Part shown: positions 7,584 to 17,133 of the stretch, one piece after another
How positions within the stretch are numbered: the first letter of the stretch is position 1
Layout of the letters: every line of letters begins with the position of its first letter
Origin: VGCC01 sp044375955
Lineage (GTDB): Bacteria > Actinomycetota > Actinomycetes > S36-B12
Reading direction: 5' to 3'
NCBI GenBank assembly: GCA_044375955.1
Contig: JBILLS010000008.1
Location: 1 to 55,654, forward strand
DNA length: 55,654 nucleotides
Notes under the pieces: model-generated
Seen by the model: the letters and a program-made list of their open reading frames with translations, nothing else
Database searches by the model: none
Told to the model about the DNA's origin: nothing
Made by a program: the position numbers and the translations under genes

Positions 7584-8020
7584 AGCGCCCTCCGCAGGAT
7601 CAGCGCGTCCGAGCCGTCGGGGTAGTAGCGCCGCCGCACGGCGATCTGCTCGAAGGACTCGTCCTGGTACATCGCGATCGCGGGTGCGTTATCCGCCCGC
7701 ACCTCGAGGAGCATCGAGGTGGCTCCCGTCTCCCGAGCTGCGGCGAGGAGTGCGTGCACCAGCATCCGACCCACACCGTGTCGCTGCACCCCCGGGCTTA
7801 CAGCGATCGTCTGAATATCGGCATCCGCCCCCGCATGGAAGATTCCGGCATAGCCGATCACCTGGCCATCGCTGATCGCGACACGGTAGATCCGCGTCGG
7901 CTGCGCGAGCTCCTCCCAGAACTGCTCGACACTCCACGGGTCGACCTCGAAGCACTGTGTCTCGATCGCGTGCACCTCCGGAATGTGCCACCACCGCATC
8001 GGCTCGAGTGTCAGGTCCAT
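7580..8020 (-). CDS. rimI: Ribosomal-protein-alanine N-acetyltransferase RimI
   Basis: 146-aa GNAT-family acetyltransferase, by family acting on the N-terminal Ala of ribosomal protein S18 and perhaps other proteins. The acetyl-CoA pyrophosphate loop is QRHGVGRML, preceded by the beta-strand ADIQTIAV; YQDESFEQIAVRRRYYPD is the typical RimI C-terminal stretch. The ATG at 8018-8020 overlaps the tsaB stop by ten bases, and its own stop overlaps the tsaD start by four. Conserved position between tsaB and tsaD in actinobacteria. Confidence 0.92.
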   Translation of the reverse strand: MDLTLEPMRWWHIPEVHAIETQCFEVDPWSVEQFWEELAQPTRIYRVAISDGQVIGYAGIFHAGADADIQTIAVSPGVQRHGVGRMLVHALLAAARETGATSMLLEVRADNAPAIAMYQDESFEQIAVRRRYYPDGSDALILRRAL

Positions 8021-8712
8021 GTCAACCCCGCACTGACCGCATGGGTGGCACGCGCGGACACCGTGACATCGGCCGCACGCAGGTAGAGCGGCTGCGCCGT
8101 GAGCAGGGCGCGACCCGCGAGTGCGCGGGCCGTGCGCGCACCCGCGTCACCGTGATCGTCGAGCTCGATGTCGATCGGAGCTGGGGACCAGCGCGCGGGT
8201 ATCAGCAGGTCACGGGCCGACAGGAATGCGAGGAGATCACGGGCGCGGGCGGGGGCGTCCACCACGGGGAGGGACGCGGGCAGGTTCGACGACGATCCGA
8301 CGTAGGGGCCCTCGATCCGCATCCCCGTAGGGTCGAACAGCGCCCAATACACCTCGCGGCGCCGTGCGTCTGCCGTCACGACGAAGGCATCCACGTGGTG
8401 CGCGGAGGCCGCGACGGCGTCGAGGGAGCACACGCCGGCGATGGGCACGTGCCAGGCCAGGGCGAGGGCGCGGGCGTAGGACACACCGACCCGAAGTCCG
8501 CTGTAGGGCCCTGGTCCCACACCACACACAACCCCGCTCATGGGGCCGTCCCGGAGCACGGGTGCGATGACATCGGCGAACAAAGAGCCGATGGCTTCGA
8601 CGTGACCACGGGCATCCTGGTGCTCGGCTTCCGCGATCACAACACCGTCGTCCGCGACCGCGAGTGAGGTCCATGCACTCGACGTCTCGACCGCGAGAAT
8701 CCGTTCAGGCAT
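8011..8712 (-). CDS. tsaB: t6A synthesis partner protein TsaB
   Basis: 233-aa ASKHA-fold paralogue of TsaD that forms the TsaBDE complex scaffold; it lacks the metal-binding His pair. Landmarks are ILAVETSSAWTSLAV and GVGPGPYSGLRVGV. The ATG at 8710-8712 (MPERILAVE) overlaps the end of tsaE by eight bases; longer in-frame reading back to 8832 lies inside tsaE and is not supported. Together with tsaE and tsaD it carries out the final t6A step. Confidence 0.93.
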   Translation of the reverse strand: MPERILAVETSSAWTSLAVADDGVVIAEAEHQDARGHVEAIGSLFADVIAPVLRDGPMSGVVCGVGPGPYSGLRVGVSYARALALAWHVPIAGVCSLDAVAASAHHVDAFVVTADARRREVYWALFDPTGMRIEGPYVGSSSNLPASLPVVDAPARARDLLAFLSARDLLIPARWSPAPIDIELDDHGDAGARTARALAGRALLTAQPLYLRAADVTVSARATHAVSAGLTWT

Positions 8713-9133
8713 CGATGTGCCACCGTGGATCCGTGTAGTTGAGGACGACGACGCGTTGGTCCGCTCTGCCGTAGTCGATGAACACGTGCAGGGTGGCCTC
8801 CGGGAACCAGTCCCCGCCCCACTCGATGACACCCACCGACTCCTCCCACGGAAGATCGAGGTCGTCGACCTCGGCGCGACTACCGAGACGGTAGGCGTCG
8901 ACGTGCACGAGGGGCAGCCTGGCTGACGGATGGATGCGGGCGATGACGAACGTCGGACTCGTCACCGCATCCGAGACACCCAACCCCTGCGCGATCCCCT
9001 GCGTGAGAGTGGTCTTGCCGGTGCCTAGTTCACCATCGAGAACGATGACATCCCCGGCACGAGCCTGCTGGCCGATGCGAGCACCGAGGGCGCGCATGGC
9101 ATCGGCATCGGCGACGACCACGGATGTGTTCAC
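8705..9133 (-). CDS. tsaE: t6A synthesis ATPase TsaE
   Basis: 142-aa P-loop ATPase that resets the TsaBD complex after each catalytic cycle. Walker A is GELGTGKTT; SPTFVIARIH and HVDAYRLG are the usual family motifs, and IEWGGDWFP corresponds to the conserved (V/I)EW segment. GTG 9131-9133 shares GTGA with the stop of the upstream hydrolase gene. Confidence 0.95.
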   Translation of the reverse strand: MNTSVVVADADAMRALGARIGQQARAGDVIVLDGELGTGKTTLTQGIAQGLGVSDAVTSPTFVIARIHPSARLPLVHVDAYRLGSRAEVDDLDLPWEESVGVIEWGGDWFPEATLHVFIDYGRADQRVVVLNYTDPRWHIDA

Positions 9134-10191
9134 GCGGTGACCAGGGTGCGGACCCGCTCCACGAAGCCCCGCAACAAAGCATTCACCTCACCCGGGCGCT
9201 CCAGCTGCACCATGTGCCCAGCACCCTCGATGACAGCGAACTCCGCGTGCGGGAGAACCGCAACGATCTCTTCGCTGGACGACTGAGGAGTCAAGCGGTC
9301 GCGGTCTGCGCACACCACCAGCAATTCCGCACCGGACATCAGCGGCAGTGCATCCCGCTTGTCGTGATCCTGCAGTGCGGGGAGGAACTCAGCGACCACG
9401 TCGATGGGTGTGCCCCCGAGCATCTCCGCGACGAAACGCCCGAGGCGTCCTGGAGTCGCGGAGCCGAAGGAGTACAGCTGCGTCAGCAGGATGCCAATGT
9501 CACTTGTCGACCACTGCAGGCGGTCGATCCACTGCGGTCGGCTCGCCAGGAGGCCGGCGACGTTGGGGCCCCAGGCCTGGAAGGCACGTCCCAGGGGTCC
9601 GGGCAGACCGAGGGTGTTGGCGTGAAGACCACCCGCGGTGGTGGCGATCAGGGCGATCCCTCGGATTCGCGTCCCCACCTGTTCCGGATTCTGCGACACA
9701 TACGCCATCACGGTCATTCCGCCCATCGAGTGCCCGACCAGGATCAAGGTCCCGGTCGGAGCCACGGCCTCGATCACACTCGCCAGGTCGCGGCCGAGTT
9801 GCTCGACGTGATGGGTGTCGAACTCCGCGCGCGAGCTCCGGCCGTGGCTGCGCTGGTCGTAGAAGACCAGGCGTGCTCGACCACGCAGCGCGGCGCGCTG
9901 GAAGTACCAGGAGTTCAGGTTGAGTGCATAACCATGCGCGAACACGATCGTGATGTCCTCGTCGTCGGCGGGCGCCTCATCGATCTCGACGTGGAGGTAG
10001 GTCCCGTCATCGGCGACCACCGACAGCACGCGATCCGGCACCGTATGGAAATCGTCCTCGCGCGCGTGGGGATCGGGTGCAGCGCGGGTGATGACCCGAT
10101 CGGCGATGGCACCCGCCACCGCACCGAGTGCGACTGCGCCCAGTGCCACCGCGCCACGCCCAGCGAACCGGGCAACCGAGGTCACGTCCAC
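9130..10191 (-). CDS. Alpha/beta-hydrolase, probably membrane-anchored
   Basis: 353-aa alpha/beta-hydrolase with an N-terminal hydrophobic Ala/Gly/Val segment (residues ~10-30) that could be a signal anchor. Nucleophile elbow GHSMGG, acid in CADRDRLTP and catalytic His in GAGHMVQLE are intact; AHGYALNLNSW supplies the oxyanion region. A hydrolase in this slot between alr and tsaE is common in actinobacteria, but its substrate is not known to me. GTG 10189-10191 overlaps the alr stop by ten bases, so it is co-translated. Confidence 0.88.
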   Translation of the reverse strand: MDVTSVARFAGRGAVALGAVALGAVAGAIADRVITRAAPDPHAREDDFHTVPDRVLSVVADDGTYLHVEIDEAPADDEDITIVFAHGYALNLNSWYFQRAALRGRARLVFYDQRSHGRSSRAEFDTHHVEQLGRDLASVIEAVAPTGTLILVGHSMGGMTVMAYVSQNPEQVGTRIRGIALIATTAGGLHANTLGLPGPLGRAFQAWGPNVAGLLASRPQWIDRLQWSTSDIGILLTQLYSFGSATPGRLGRFVAEMLGGTPIDVVAEFLPALQDHDKRDALPLMSGAELLVVCADRDRLTPQSSSEEIVAVLPHAEFAVIEGAGHMVQLERPGEVNALLRGFVERVRTLVTA

Positions 10192-11300
10192 GTGTCACCA
10201 CGGTAGTGGCGAGGAAGTCGCGACCCGATACGTGTCACGACTTCGTAGCCGATGGTGCCCGCCGTGTGACCCCACTCCTCGGCATCCATGGCATTCGATC
10301 CCAGCACCTCGACCTCGGTTCCCACGGGAACGTCCTCGCCGAGGTGCACCACGAATTGGTCCATGGCGACTCTCCCGACGATCGGTGCGCGACGTCCTGC
10401 AACCGACACGAACCCGCCTGTGGAGGCGCGCGGGATTCCGTCGCTATAGCCCAGTGGCACTAACCCGACGAGCGTGTCGTGCTCCGCTACCCAGGTGTGG
10501 CCATAGCCGACGCCCGCACCTTCGGGGATCCGCTTCACGAGTGCGAGCCGTGCCCGGATCTCCATCGCGGGCCGAAGCCCGTGTGCCGTCGGATCGCCGA
10601 GTCCGGGCCCGGGGGTGACGCCATAGAGACCGATGCCGGTACGCACCAGCGTGTGGTGGGTATCCGGGTGGGCCAGGATCCCGGCGGAGTTCGCCAGATG
10701 CACGTGCGCAGGTGTGCCGCCGAGCGAATGCACCACCTCGAGTGCGTGTGCGAAACGCGCACTCTGTTCAGCGGTCGTACCCACGTCGGGTTCGTCGGCG
10801 CGGGCTAGGTGCGACCACACGCCGACGAGGTCGATGCACGGGTCATCCAGTGCGGCGCGGACGAGGTCCTCCCACTCGTGCTCGGGGACGCCATTGCGGG
10901 AGAGTCCGGTGTCGATCTTGAGGTGCACCCGCGCACGGCCACCGCGTATTCGTGCCGTGTCGGACACCTGCTGCAGGGCTTCGCGGGACGAGACGCCGAG
11001 ATCTATGTCGAGATCGATGCACGCCGTGACCAGTGGGTCCCCGGGCACCCAGAGCCAGGCGAGGATCCGGCCTCGATCACCGGCGCTTCGTAACTCCACC
11101 GCCTCACTGGGGAGGGCGACTCCCAGCCACGGCACTCCGGATGCACGCAGGGCGGGCGCCACGCGCGCGACGCCGTGGCCGTAGGCGTCTGCCTTGACCA
11201 CCGCCATCAACTCGGCGTCACCGGATGCACGATCCAGGACCTGCGCATTCGCGACGATCGCGTCGAGGTCGATGATCGCGGCCGCCCGGTGCCAGGTCAT
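10182..11300 (-). CDS. alr: Alanine racemase
   Basis: 372-aa PLP enzyme interconverting L- and D-alanine for peptidoglycan. The PLP lysine is K36 in VVKADAYGHG; KIDTGLSRNG, the C-terminal-domain catalytic Tyr in GVGYGHTW and VAMDQF complete the fold-type III pattern. The start is ATG 11298-11300 (MTWHRAAA), sharing ATGA with the nnrD stop; a far longer open frame to 12098 is a shadow over nnrD. Confidence 0.96.
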   Translation of the reverse strand: MTWHRAAAIIDLDAIVANAQVLDRASGDAELMAVVKADAYGHGVARVAPALRASGVPWLGVALPSEAVELRSAGDRGRILAWLWVPGDPLVTACIDLDIDLGVSSREALQQVSDTARIRGGRARVHLKIDTGLSRNGVPEHEWEDLVRAALDDPCIDLVGVWSHLARADEPDVGTTAEQSARFAHALEVVHSLGGTPAHVHLANSAGILAHPDTHHTLVRTGIGLYGVTPGPGLGDPTAHGLRPAMEIRARLALVKRIPEGAGVGYGHTWVAEHDTLVGLVPLGYSDGIPRASTGGFVSVAGRRAPIVGRVAMDQFVVHLGEDVPVGTEVEVLGSNAMDAEEWGHTAGTIGYEVVTRIGSRLPRHYRGDTWT

Positions 11301-12757
11301 GTCTCCATCCCAGCACGGGCGAGGGCCACGGCACCGGCAACGTACGCGGCGATGTCCACCGAGGTGACCGTGCGCCCACCTTCGGATGCCAGTTGGCCGG
11401 CGACGCCATGCACCCACACACCCGCGGCGATGCAGTCGATGTCCACGATCTCCCCGCGCCCCTGGGCTCCCGCAGCGAAACCTCCAAGGATTCCGGACAG
11501 CACGTCCCCGGACCCTGCGCAGGCGAGGGCCGGAGTGCCGGCGATGTCGATGCGTACTTCGCCAGCCGCATCGGCGATCACGGTCGGCGCTCCCTTGAGG
11601 ACGACGATCGCGCCCGTGCGGCGCGCGGCATCCCGTGCAGCGTGCAGGCGGTCTCCCGAGTCGATCTCGGGGAACAGCGCTGTGAACTCCCCCGCGTGTG
11701 GTGTCAGAACCGTGGTGATCCCGCGCTCCGCACGTGACGTGACCGCGTCGCGTATCGAAGAGTCGACCGCCATGATGCGCAGGGCGCCTGCATCGAGGAT
11801 CACGGGACGTTCGGTGGCAAGAACGGCAGCAACGACATCCCGATCGGTCACCCCCGACCCACATGCCCATGCGGTGACGCGCGCGCAGTCGATCGGCTTC
11901 CCAGCCGATCGCACGACGTCCGGAAACGTGCGCACGATGTCCGACCCCGTGCCCCAGACGTGCACCATCCCGACGTTCGCGTGCCGCGCTCCCGCGACCA
12001 CCAACATCCCCGCCCCCGGGTACTCCTCGGACCCGGCGGCGACACCCGCAACGCCGCGGGAGTACTTGTAGTCCGACCACCCAGGTTCCGGTACCCACGA
12101 CTCGACGTCCACCGCCTCAATGCAGGCGAGCGCCACCTCATCGGGAATGGTCACGCCGATATCGATGACTTCGATCTCGCCGGTGTGCTCCGGGGCCAGC
12201 AGCAGCCCCGGCTTCACGGCACCGAATGTGACGGTGAGATCCGCGCGCACGGCATCACCGGCGACATAGCCGGTATCCGCATCGACACCACTGGGAATGT
12301 CCACCGCGACCGTGAGCGGATCATCGACGAGCAATCCCGCGATACGGCTTTCGAGCGCACCGCGGCCACCGATGCCTACGACCCCATCGATCACGAGGTC
12401 GCAGGTGGCCATCCGGTCGGCGACCGCATCGAGGGTTACGCACGAGCCTCCCGCGCGGATGAGTGCGCGCGCTCCCTCGGGATGCATGCGGTCACCCACC
12501 TGCACCGCCAGAACCCGGCAACCGCGGGCCGCGAGGTCCGCACCAGCGAAAAGCGCATCACCCCCGTTGTTGCCTGTGCCGACAAGCAGGACCACATCGG
12601 ATCCGGCCACCTGTCCGCGTTCTGCCTCGAGCAGGCGTAGGCAGACATCGCTCAGTCCGCGCGCGGCGCGACGCATCACGGTCTCGGGTGGCACGGAGGT
12701 GAACAAGGCCTCCTCGGCGGCCCGCACCTGCGCAACGGTCAGGAGCGGGATCATCAC
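11297..12757 (-). CDS. nnr: Bifunctional NAD(P)H-hydrate epimerase / dehydratase
   Basis: 486-aa fusion that repairs hydrated NADH and NADPH. Residues ~1-215 are the NnrE epimerase (GTGNNGGDALFAG, VAVDIPSGVDADTG); ~225-486 are the ribokinase-like NnrD dehydratase (LTPHAGEFTALF, VVLKGAPTV, CAGSGDVLSGILGG). Both halves look intact. The GTG at 12755-12757 overlaps the glmS TGA; an ATG lies one codon later. In Streptomyces an acpS gene often lies between glmS and this gene; here there is none. Confidence 0.95.
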   Translation of the reverse strand: MMIPLLTVAQVRAAEEALFTSVPPETVMRRAARGLSDVCLRLLEAERGQVAGSDVVLLVGTGNNGGDALFAGADLAARGCRVLAVQVGDRMHPEGARALIRAGGSCVTLDAVADRMATCDLVIDGVVGIGGRGALESRIAGLLVDDPLTVAVDIPSGVDADTGYVAGDAVRADLTVTFGAVKPGLLLAPEHTGEIEVIDIGVTIPDEVALACIEAVDVESWVPEPGWSDYKYSRGVAGVAAGSEEYPGAGMLVVAGARHANVGMVHVWGTGSDIVRTFPDVVRSAGKPIDCARVTAWACGSGVTDRDVVAAVLATERPVILDAGALRIMAVDSSIRDAVTSRAERGITTVLTPHAGEFTALFPEIDSGDRLHAARDAARRTGAIVVLKGAPTVIADAAGEVRIDIAGTPALACAGSGDVLSGILGGFAAGAQGRGEIVDIDCIAAGVWVHGVAGQLASEGGRTVTSVDIAAYVAGAVALARAGMET

Positions 12758-14604
12758 TCCACCGTGACGGACTTGGCCAGGTTGCGGGGCTGATCCACGT
12801 CGTGCCCCTTCACCGTGGCCATCTCGCAGGCGAATACCTGCAGGGGAACGGTCGAGACGAGTGGCTGCATCAACGGGGGAACCTCGGGAACGCGGATGAT
12901 GTGGTCGGCGAAGCCGGTGATCACCTCATCGCCCTCCTCGGCGACGGCGACGATCACCGCACCGCGGGCCCGCACCTCCTGGATATTGGAGATGATCTTG
13001 TCGTGCAACACCGCGCGCCCACGTGGCGATGGCACGATCACGACGACCGGAACACCATCCTCGATTAGCGCGATCGGTCCGTGCTTGAGCTCGCCGGCCG
13101 GGAAGCCCTCCGCGTGCATGTAAGCGAGCTCCTTGAGCTTCAGGGCACCCTCGAGGGCGACCGGATAACCGACATGCCGGCCGAGGAAGAGCACCGAGGT
13201 CGCGGTGGACAATTGCTGGGCCAGGGCCCGGACCGGCTCGACGGTGTCGAGGACGAGGTCCACTTTCTGGGGCATGTCATTGAGGTCCTGCAGGATCGAC
13301 CGGATCTCGCCCTCACCCATCGCCCCCCGGGCCTGGGCGAGGAACAGGCCGACGAGGTACGCGGCGATGATCTGGGTGAGGAACGCCTTGGTCGATGCGA
13401 CGGCGATCTCCGGGCCGGCGTAGGTGTACAGGACCGCATCGGCTTCCCGGGGGATGGTCGATCCGACGGTGTTGCAGATCGCCAGTGTTCGTGCCCCCTG
13501 GGCTGCCGCATGGCGCAGCGCCATCAAGGTATCCATCGTCTCGCCGGACTGGGAGATCGCGATCACGAGCGAGTCCGGTCCCACGACCGGGTCGCGGTAG
13601 CGGAACTCGCTGGCCAACTCGACGTCGACGGGCAACCGAGTCCAGTGCTCGATCGCGTACTTAGCCACCATGCCCGCGTGCGCAGCTGTGCCGCAGGCGA
13701 CCACGACCACCTTGGTGATGTCACGGAAGACTGCTTCGTCCAACGTCAATTCATCGAGTTGGATCCGACCCTGCGGACTCGTGCGTCCGCGCAGCGAATC
13801 GGCGACCGCCTTCGGTTGTTCGGAGATCTCCTTGAGCATGAAGAGGTCGAAGCCGCCCTTCTCTGCAGCAGAGGCATCCCAATCGACCGTGAACGCGCGC
13901 GGTGTCACCGGAGTACCGGAGAAGTCCGTCACCGTGACCGACTCCGCGGTGAGCGTGACGATCTGGTCCTGCCCGAGTTCAAGCGCGTTGCGGGTGTGCT
14001 CGAAGAACGCTGCCACATCGGAGGCCAGGAAGTTCTCCCCGTCACCCACGCCGACGACCAATGGTGAGTTGCGGCGAGCCCCGACGACGACGTCCGGCTG
14101 TGACGGATCGATCGCGACGAGCGTGAAGGCACCCTCGAGCTGCGAACACACGGCCTGCATGGCGACCGGTAGTGAATCTCCGACGGCGGGTAATGCCCGC
14201 GCGAGCATGTGCGCGACGACCTCGGTATCAGTCTCCGAGGTCAGAGTCACGCCCGCTGCAGTCAATTCCTCGCGCAGCACCGCGAAGTTCTCGATGATCC
14301 CGTTGTGGATCACCGCGATACGGCCGTCCTCACTGACATGCGGGTGGGCATTCGAATCCGTGGGGCCACCGTGCGTGGCCCAGCGGGTGTGGCCTATACC
14401 TGTTGTCGAGTTGGGCAGTGGATCTTCGCCGAGCAGGGTCTCCAGGTTGGTGAGTTTGCCCGCCTTCTTGCGGGTCTCGAGGTGACCATCGGCGATCACG
14501 GCTACACCGGCCGAGTCATACCCCCGGTACTCGAGCCTGCGCAGGCCCGCGACGACGACCTCGAGAGCCTGCTTCTGCCCTACGTAGCCGACGATCCCAC
14601 ACAC
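12754..14604 (-). CDS. glmS: Glutamine-fructose-6-phosphate aminotransferase (isomerizing)
   Basis: 616-aa enzyme making glucosamine-6-phosphate, the entry to UDP-GlcNAc and peptidoglycan. The N-terminal MCGIVGYVG gives Cys2 as glutaminase nucleophile after Met removal; RWATHGGPTD follows. Two SIS sugar-binding domains occupy ~residues 290-600 (ISQSGETMDT, and LFLGRHVGYPVALEGALKLKE-like core), and the protein ends KSVTVE, typical for the family. GTG 14602-14604 is the start. It follows the mazF-like toxin by 23 bp. Confidence 0.98.
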   Translation of the reverse strand: MCGIVGYVGQKQALEVVVAGLRRLEYRGYDSAGVAVIADGHLETRKKAGKLTNLETLLGEDPLPNSTTGIGHTRWATHGGPTDSNAHPHVSEDGRIAVIHNGIIENFAVLREELTAAGVTLTSETDTEVVAHMLARALPAVGDSLPVAMQAVCSQLEGAFTLVAIDPSQPDVVVGARRNSPLVVGVGDGENFLASDVAAFFEHTRNALELGQDQIVTLTAESVTVTDFSGTPVTPRAFTVDWDASAAEKGGFDLFMLKEISEQPKAVADSLRGRTSPQGRIQLDELTLDEAVFRDITKVVVVACGTAAHAGMVAKYAIEHWTRLPVDVELASEFRYRDPVVGPDSLVIAISQSGETMDTLMALRHAAAQGARTLAICNTVGSTIPREADAVLYTYAGPEIAVASTKAFLTQIIAAYLVGLFLAQARGAMGEGEIRSILQDLNDMPQKVDLVLDTVEPVRALAQQLSTATSVLFLGRHVGYPVALEGALKLKELAYMHAEGFPAGELKHGPIALIEDGVPVVVIVPSPRGRAVLHDKIISNIQEVRARGAVIVAVAEEGDEVITGFADHIIRVPEVPPLMQPLVSTVPLQVFACEMATVKGHDVDQPRNLAKSVTVE

Positions 14605-14627
14605 GCCGTCAGCCTACGCGGGAACCC

Positions 14628-14993
14628 TCAGGACCCCAGGATCCTCGATACCGATGCCTGGACGGCTCGAGCATCCGTCTCGCCCAGTCGACCCGCCCGT
14701 CGGACAACGAGGTCATCGGCCAGCGTGACGAGTTTTGGGCGAAAGCGTGACCCTCGGGAGAGGCCAGCCGAACCGGGATCACGGAATACTACGTCGTCGC
14801 CCCATTCCGGGGAGGTGGTGCTGGTGATCATTCCAAGAACTACATGCCCTGTGGCCTCTTGAAACTCAGACTCGCTCAACACGACAGCGGGCCGACGTTT
14901 GGTGGCGGTGCGATCGGTGAAGGGGAATGGGACGACGACGACATCTCCCCGCGCATAGATCGGTGTATCAGAGACCACGGAAGGCTCGGTCAT
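14628..14993 (-). CDS. MazF/PemK-like toxin
   Basis: 121-aa protein of the PemK/MazF ribonuclease-toxin family: RGDVVVVPFPFTD with the beta-barrel entry, then KRRPAVVLS with the conserved Arg-Pro, GMITST (Ser/Thr active region) and SRFRPKLVTL. ATG 14991-14993 (MTEPSVV) lies within the end of the antitoxin gene (26-bp overlap). By family it cleaves mRNA or tRNA when its antitoxin is lost. It sits inside the glmM-glmS gene string, so read-through from the cell-wall genes is likely. Intact, no frameshift seen. Confidence 0.88.
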   Translation of the reverse strand: MTEPSVVSDTPIYARGDVVVVPFPFTDRTATKRRPAVVLSESEFQEATGHVVLGMITSTTSPEWGDDVVFRDPGSAGLSRGSRFRPKLVTLADDLVVRRAGRLGETDARAVQASVSRILGS

Positions 14994-15189
14994 CCTCGTC
15001 GCTGTCCCACTCAGAGAAGGTGGCCGATAGGGCATCGAGTTCGGCGTGGGGCTGCAGCCGCGTAGCGAGGATTGCGCCTTCGGGGCCGACGGTGAACATG
15101 AGGACATCTCCTTCCCCAACGTGCGCGGCCCGACGCACGCGCAGGGGAATTGTCACCTGACCCTTGGCGCTGACACGTGCCGTATCCAC
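14968..15189 (-). CDS. AbrB/MazE-type antitoxin
   Basis: 73-aa SpoVT-AbrB-domain antitoxin: VSAKGQVTIPLRVRRA is the swapped-hairpin DNA-binding signature (residues ~6-45), followed by an acidic C-terminus (SEWDSDEDD) that would wrap the toxin. GTG at 15187-15189 has GGAGG four bases upstream. It comes first, overlapping the toxin gene, as is usual for type II modules, and probably represses the module through the palindrome at 15212-15226. Confidence 0.88.
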   Translation of the reverse strand: MDTARVSAKGQVTIPLRVRRAAHVGEGDVLMFTVGPEGAILATRLQPHAELDALSATFSEWDSDEDDRAFRGL

Positions 15190-15211
15190 AGCACCTCCAA
15201 AAGTTCGACTG

Positions 15212-15226
15212 GTAGGAAAATCCTAC
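15212..15226. promoter_or_regulatory. Palindromic operator of the mazEF-like module
   Basis: GTAGGA-AAA-TCCTAC is a perfect inverted repeat 23 bp before the antitoxin start. It contains a -10-like TAGGAT (minus strand, 15220-15225), so bound antitoxin would block transcription. AbrB-type antitoxins are known to bind such sites. Confidence 0.7.
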
Positions 15227-15254
15227 ATCCAAGAGGGTGCCCGGTTCGGAGTGT

Positions 15255-16607
15255 TCAGCGCTGGGGGCGCAGCTCGGCGGTCACCACCGCGGCGATCGAC
15301 TCAGCGATGGCGTGAGCCCGCTCCTCGCTGGGCGCCTCGACCATCACGCGGATCACTGGCTCGGTTCCCGAGGGTCGCAGGAGCACGCGGCCCTGCCCGG
15401 CGAGTTCTGATTCTGCGGCCGACACCGCGGCGTGGACCGCGGATGCTGAATCAAGGCCTTCCTTGGACACGTCGCGCACATTGATCAACACCTGCGGCAG
15501 TTTCGTGACCACAGAGGCGAGTTCCGCCAAGGACTTCCCGGTCCGCGCCATGCGGGCAAGAAGGTGCAGTGCGGTCAGGACACCGTCACCCGTGGTCGCG
15601 TGCTCGAGAAGGACCACGTGACCGCTCTGTTCCCCACCGAGGGTGAAGCCATTCGCGCGCATCTCCTCTAGCACGTACCGGTCCCCGACCGCGGTCTCGC
15701 GCACCTCGATGTTGGCCTGCTGCATCGCGATCCTGAACCCTAGGTTCGCCATCACCGTGCTCACCACCGTGTTGCTAGCCAACATTCCCGCATCGCGCAT
15801 TCCCGAGGCGAGGATGGCAAGGATGTGATCGCCATCGATGATTGCGCCATTCGCGTCCACGGCGAGACAACGATCGGCATCACCATCATGCGCGATGCCG
15901 ATATCCGCGCCTGACGCGCGAACCGTGGCGATGAGGTCGTCCATGTGGGTGGAACCGCAGCCATCGTTGATGTTGTTCCCGTCGGGGTTGGCGTGGATCG
16001 CAGAAACTTCCGCACCGGCGCGTCGTAATGCAGCAGGGGCGACCACCGACGCGGCACCATTCGCACAGTCGACTACCACGCGTAGCCCAGTGAGGGGCGT
16101 GCTGATCGTTCCGACGAGGTAGGAGATGTAGCGATCGATCGCGTCGGGATCCGTGCGAATACGCCCGACGTCTGCACCCACGGGCCGGTCCCAGGACTCA
16201 CCGAGCCGCTGCTCGATGGCGTCCTCGATCGTGTCATCCAGTTTGTGCCCGCCACGGGCGAAGAACTTGATGCCGTTGTCCGGCATCGGGTTATGCGATG
16301 CCGAGAGCATCACCCCGAGGTCGGCACCGGAGGTCGCTACCAACCATGCGACTGCAGGCGTGGGAATCACACCCACCTGTAGGACGTCGACTCCCGCACT
16401 GGCCAGCCCGGCGACGACTGCTGCCTCGAGGAATTCACCGCTGGCGCGGGTATCCCGACCCACGACCGCGAGCGGGCGATGACCTTCGAAAGCACCGGCG
16501 TCGGCCAGGACGTGTGCGGCCGCAACCGAGAGATCGAGGGCGAGTTCCGCCGTTACCTCTCGGTTGGCCAGCCCCCGAACACCGTCGGTACCGAACAGGC
16601 GACCCAA
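15255..16607 (-). CDS. glmM: Phosphoglucosamine mutase
   Basis: 450-aa enzyme converting glucosamine-6-P to glucosamine-1-P. FGTDGVRGLAN at the N-terminus, the phosphoserine loop SASHNP, metal loop DGDADR and phosphate loop RPSGTEP are all intact. The family usually starts M-x-RLFGTDG; the only matching start is TTG 16605-16607, two bases after the rpsI TGA with no Shine-Dalgarno, so translation is probably coupled to rpsI. An ATG in frame at 16685 is deep inside rpsI and is rejected. Confidence 0.95.
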   Translation of the reverse strand: MGRLFGTDGVRGLANREVTAELALDLSVAAAHVLADAGAFEGHRPLAVVGRDTRASGEFLEAAVVAGLASAGVDVLQVGVIPTPAVAWLVATSGADLGVMLSASHNPMPDNGIKFFARGGHKLDDTIEDAIEQRLGESWDRPVGADVGRIRTDPDAIDRYISYLVGTISTPLTGLRVVVDCANGAASVVAPAALRRAGAEVSAIHANPDGNNINDGCGSTHMDDLIATVRASGADIGIAHDGDADRCLAVDANGAIIDGDHILAILASGMRDAGMLASNTVVSTVMANLGFRIAMQQANIEVRETAVGDRYVLEEMRANGFTLGGEQSGHVVLLEHATTGDGVLTALHLLARMARTGKSLAELASVVTKLPQVLINVRDVSKEGLDSASAVHAAVSAAESELAGQGRVLLRPSGTEPVIRVMVEAPSEERAHAIAESIAAVVTAELRPQR

Positions 16608-16608
16608 A

Positions 16609-17112
<504 letters not shown>

Positions 17113-17133
17113 GGTGATCCTTTCCTTCTGCCG

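Noticed and set aside
10182..12098. 638-codon reading of alr
   Set aside because: The first 266 residues are an Arg/His-rich frame inside nnr; the true alanine racemase starts at 11300 with an ATGA overlap.
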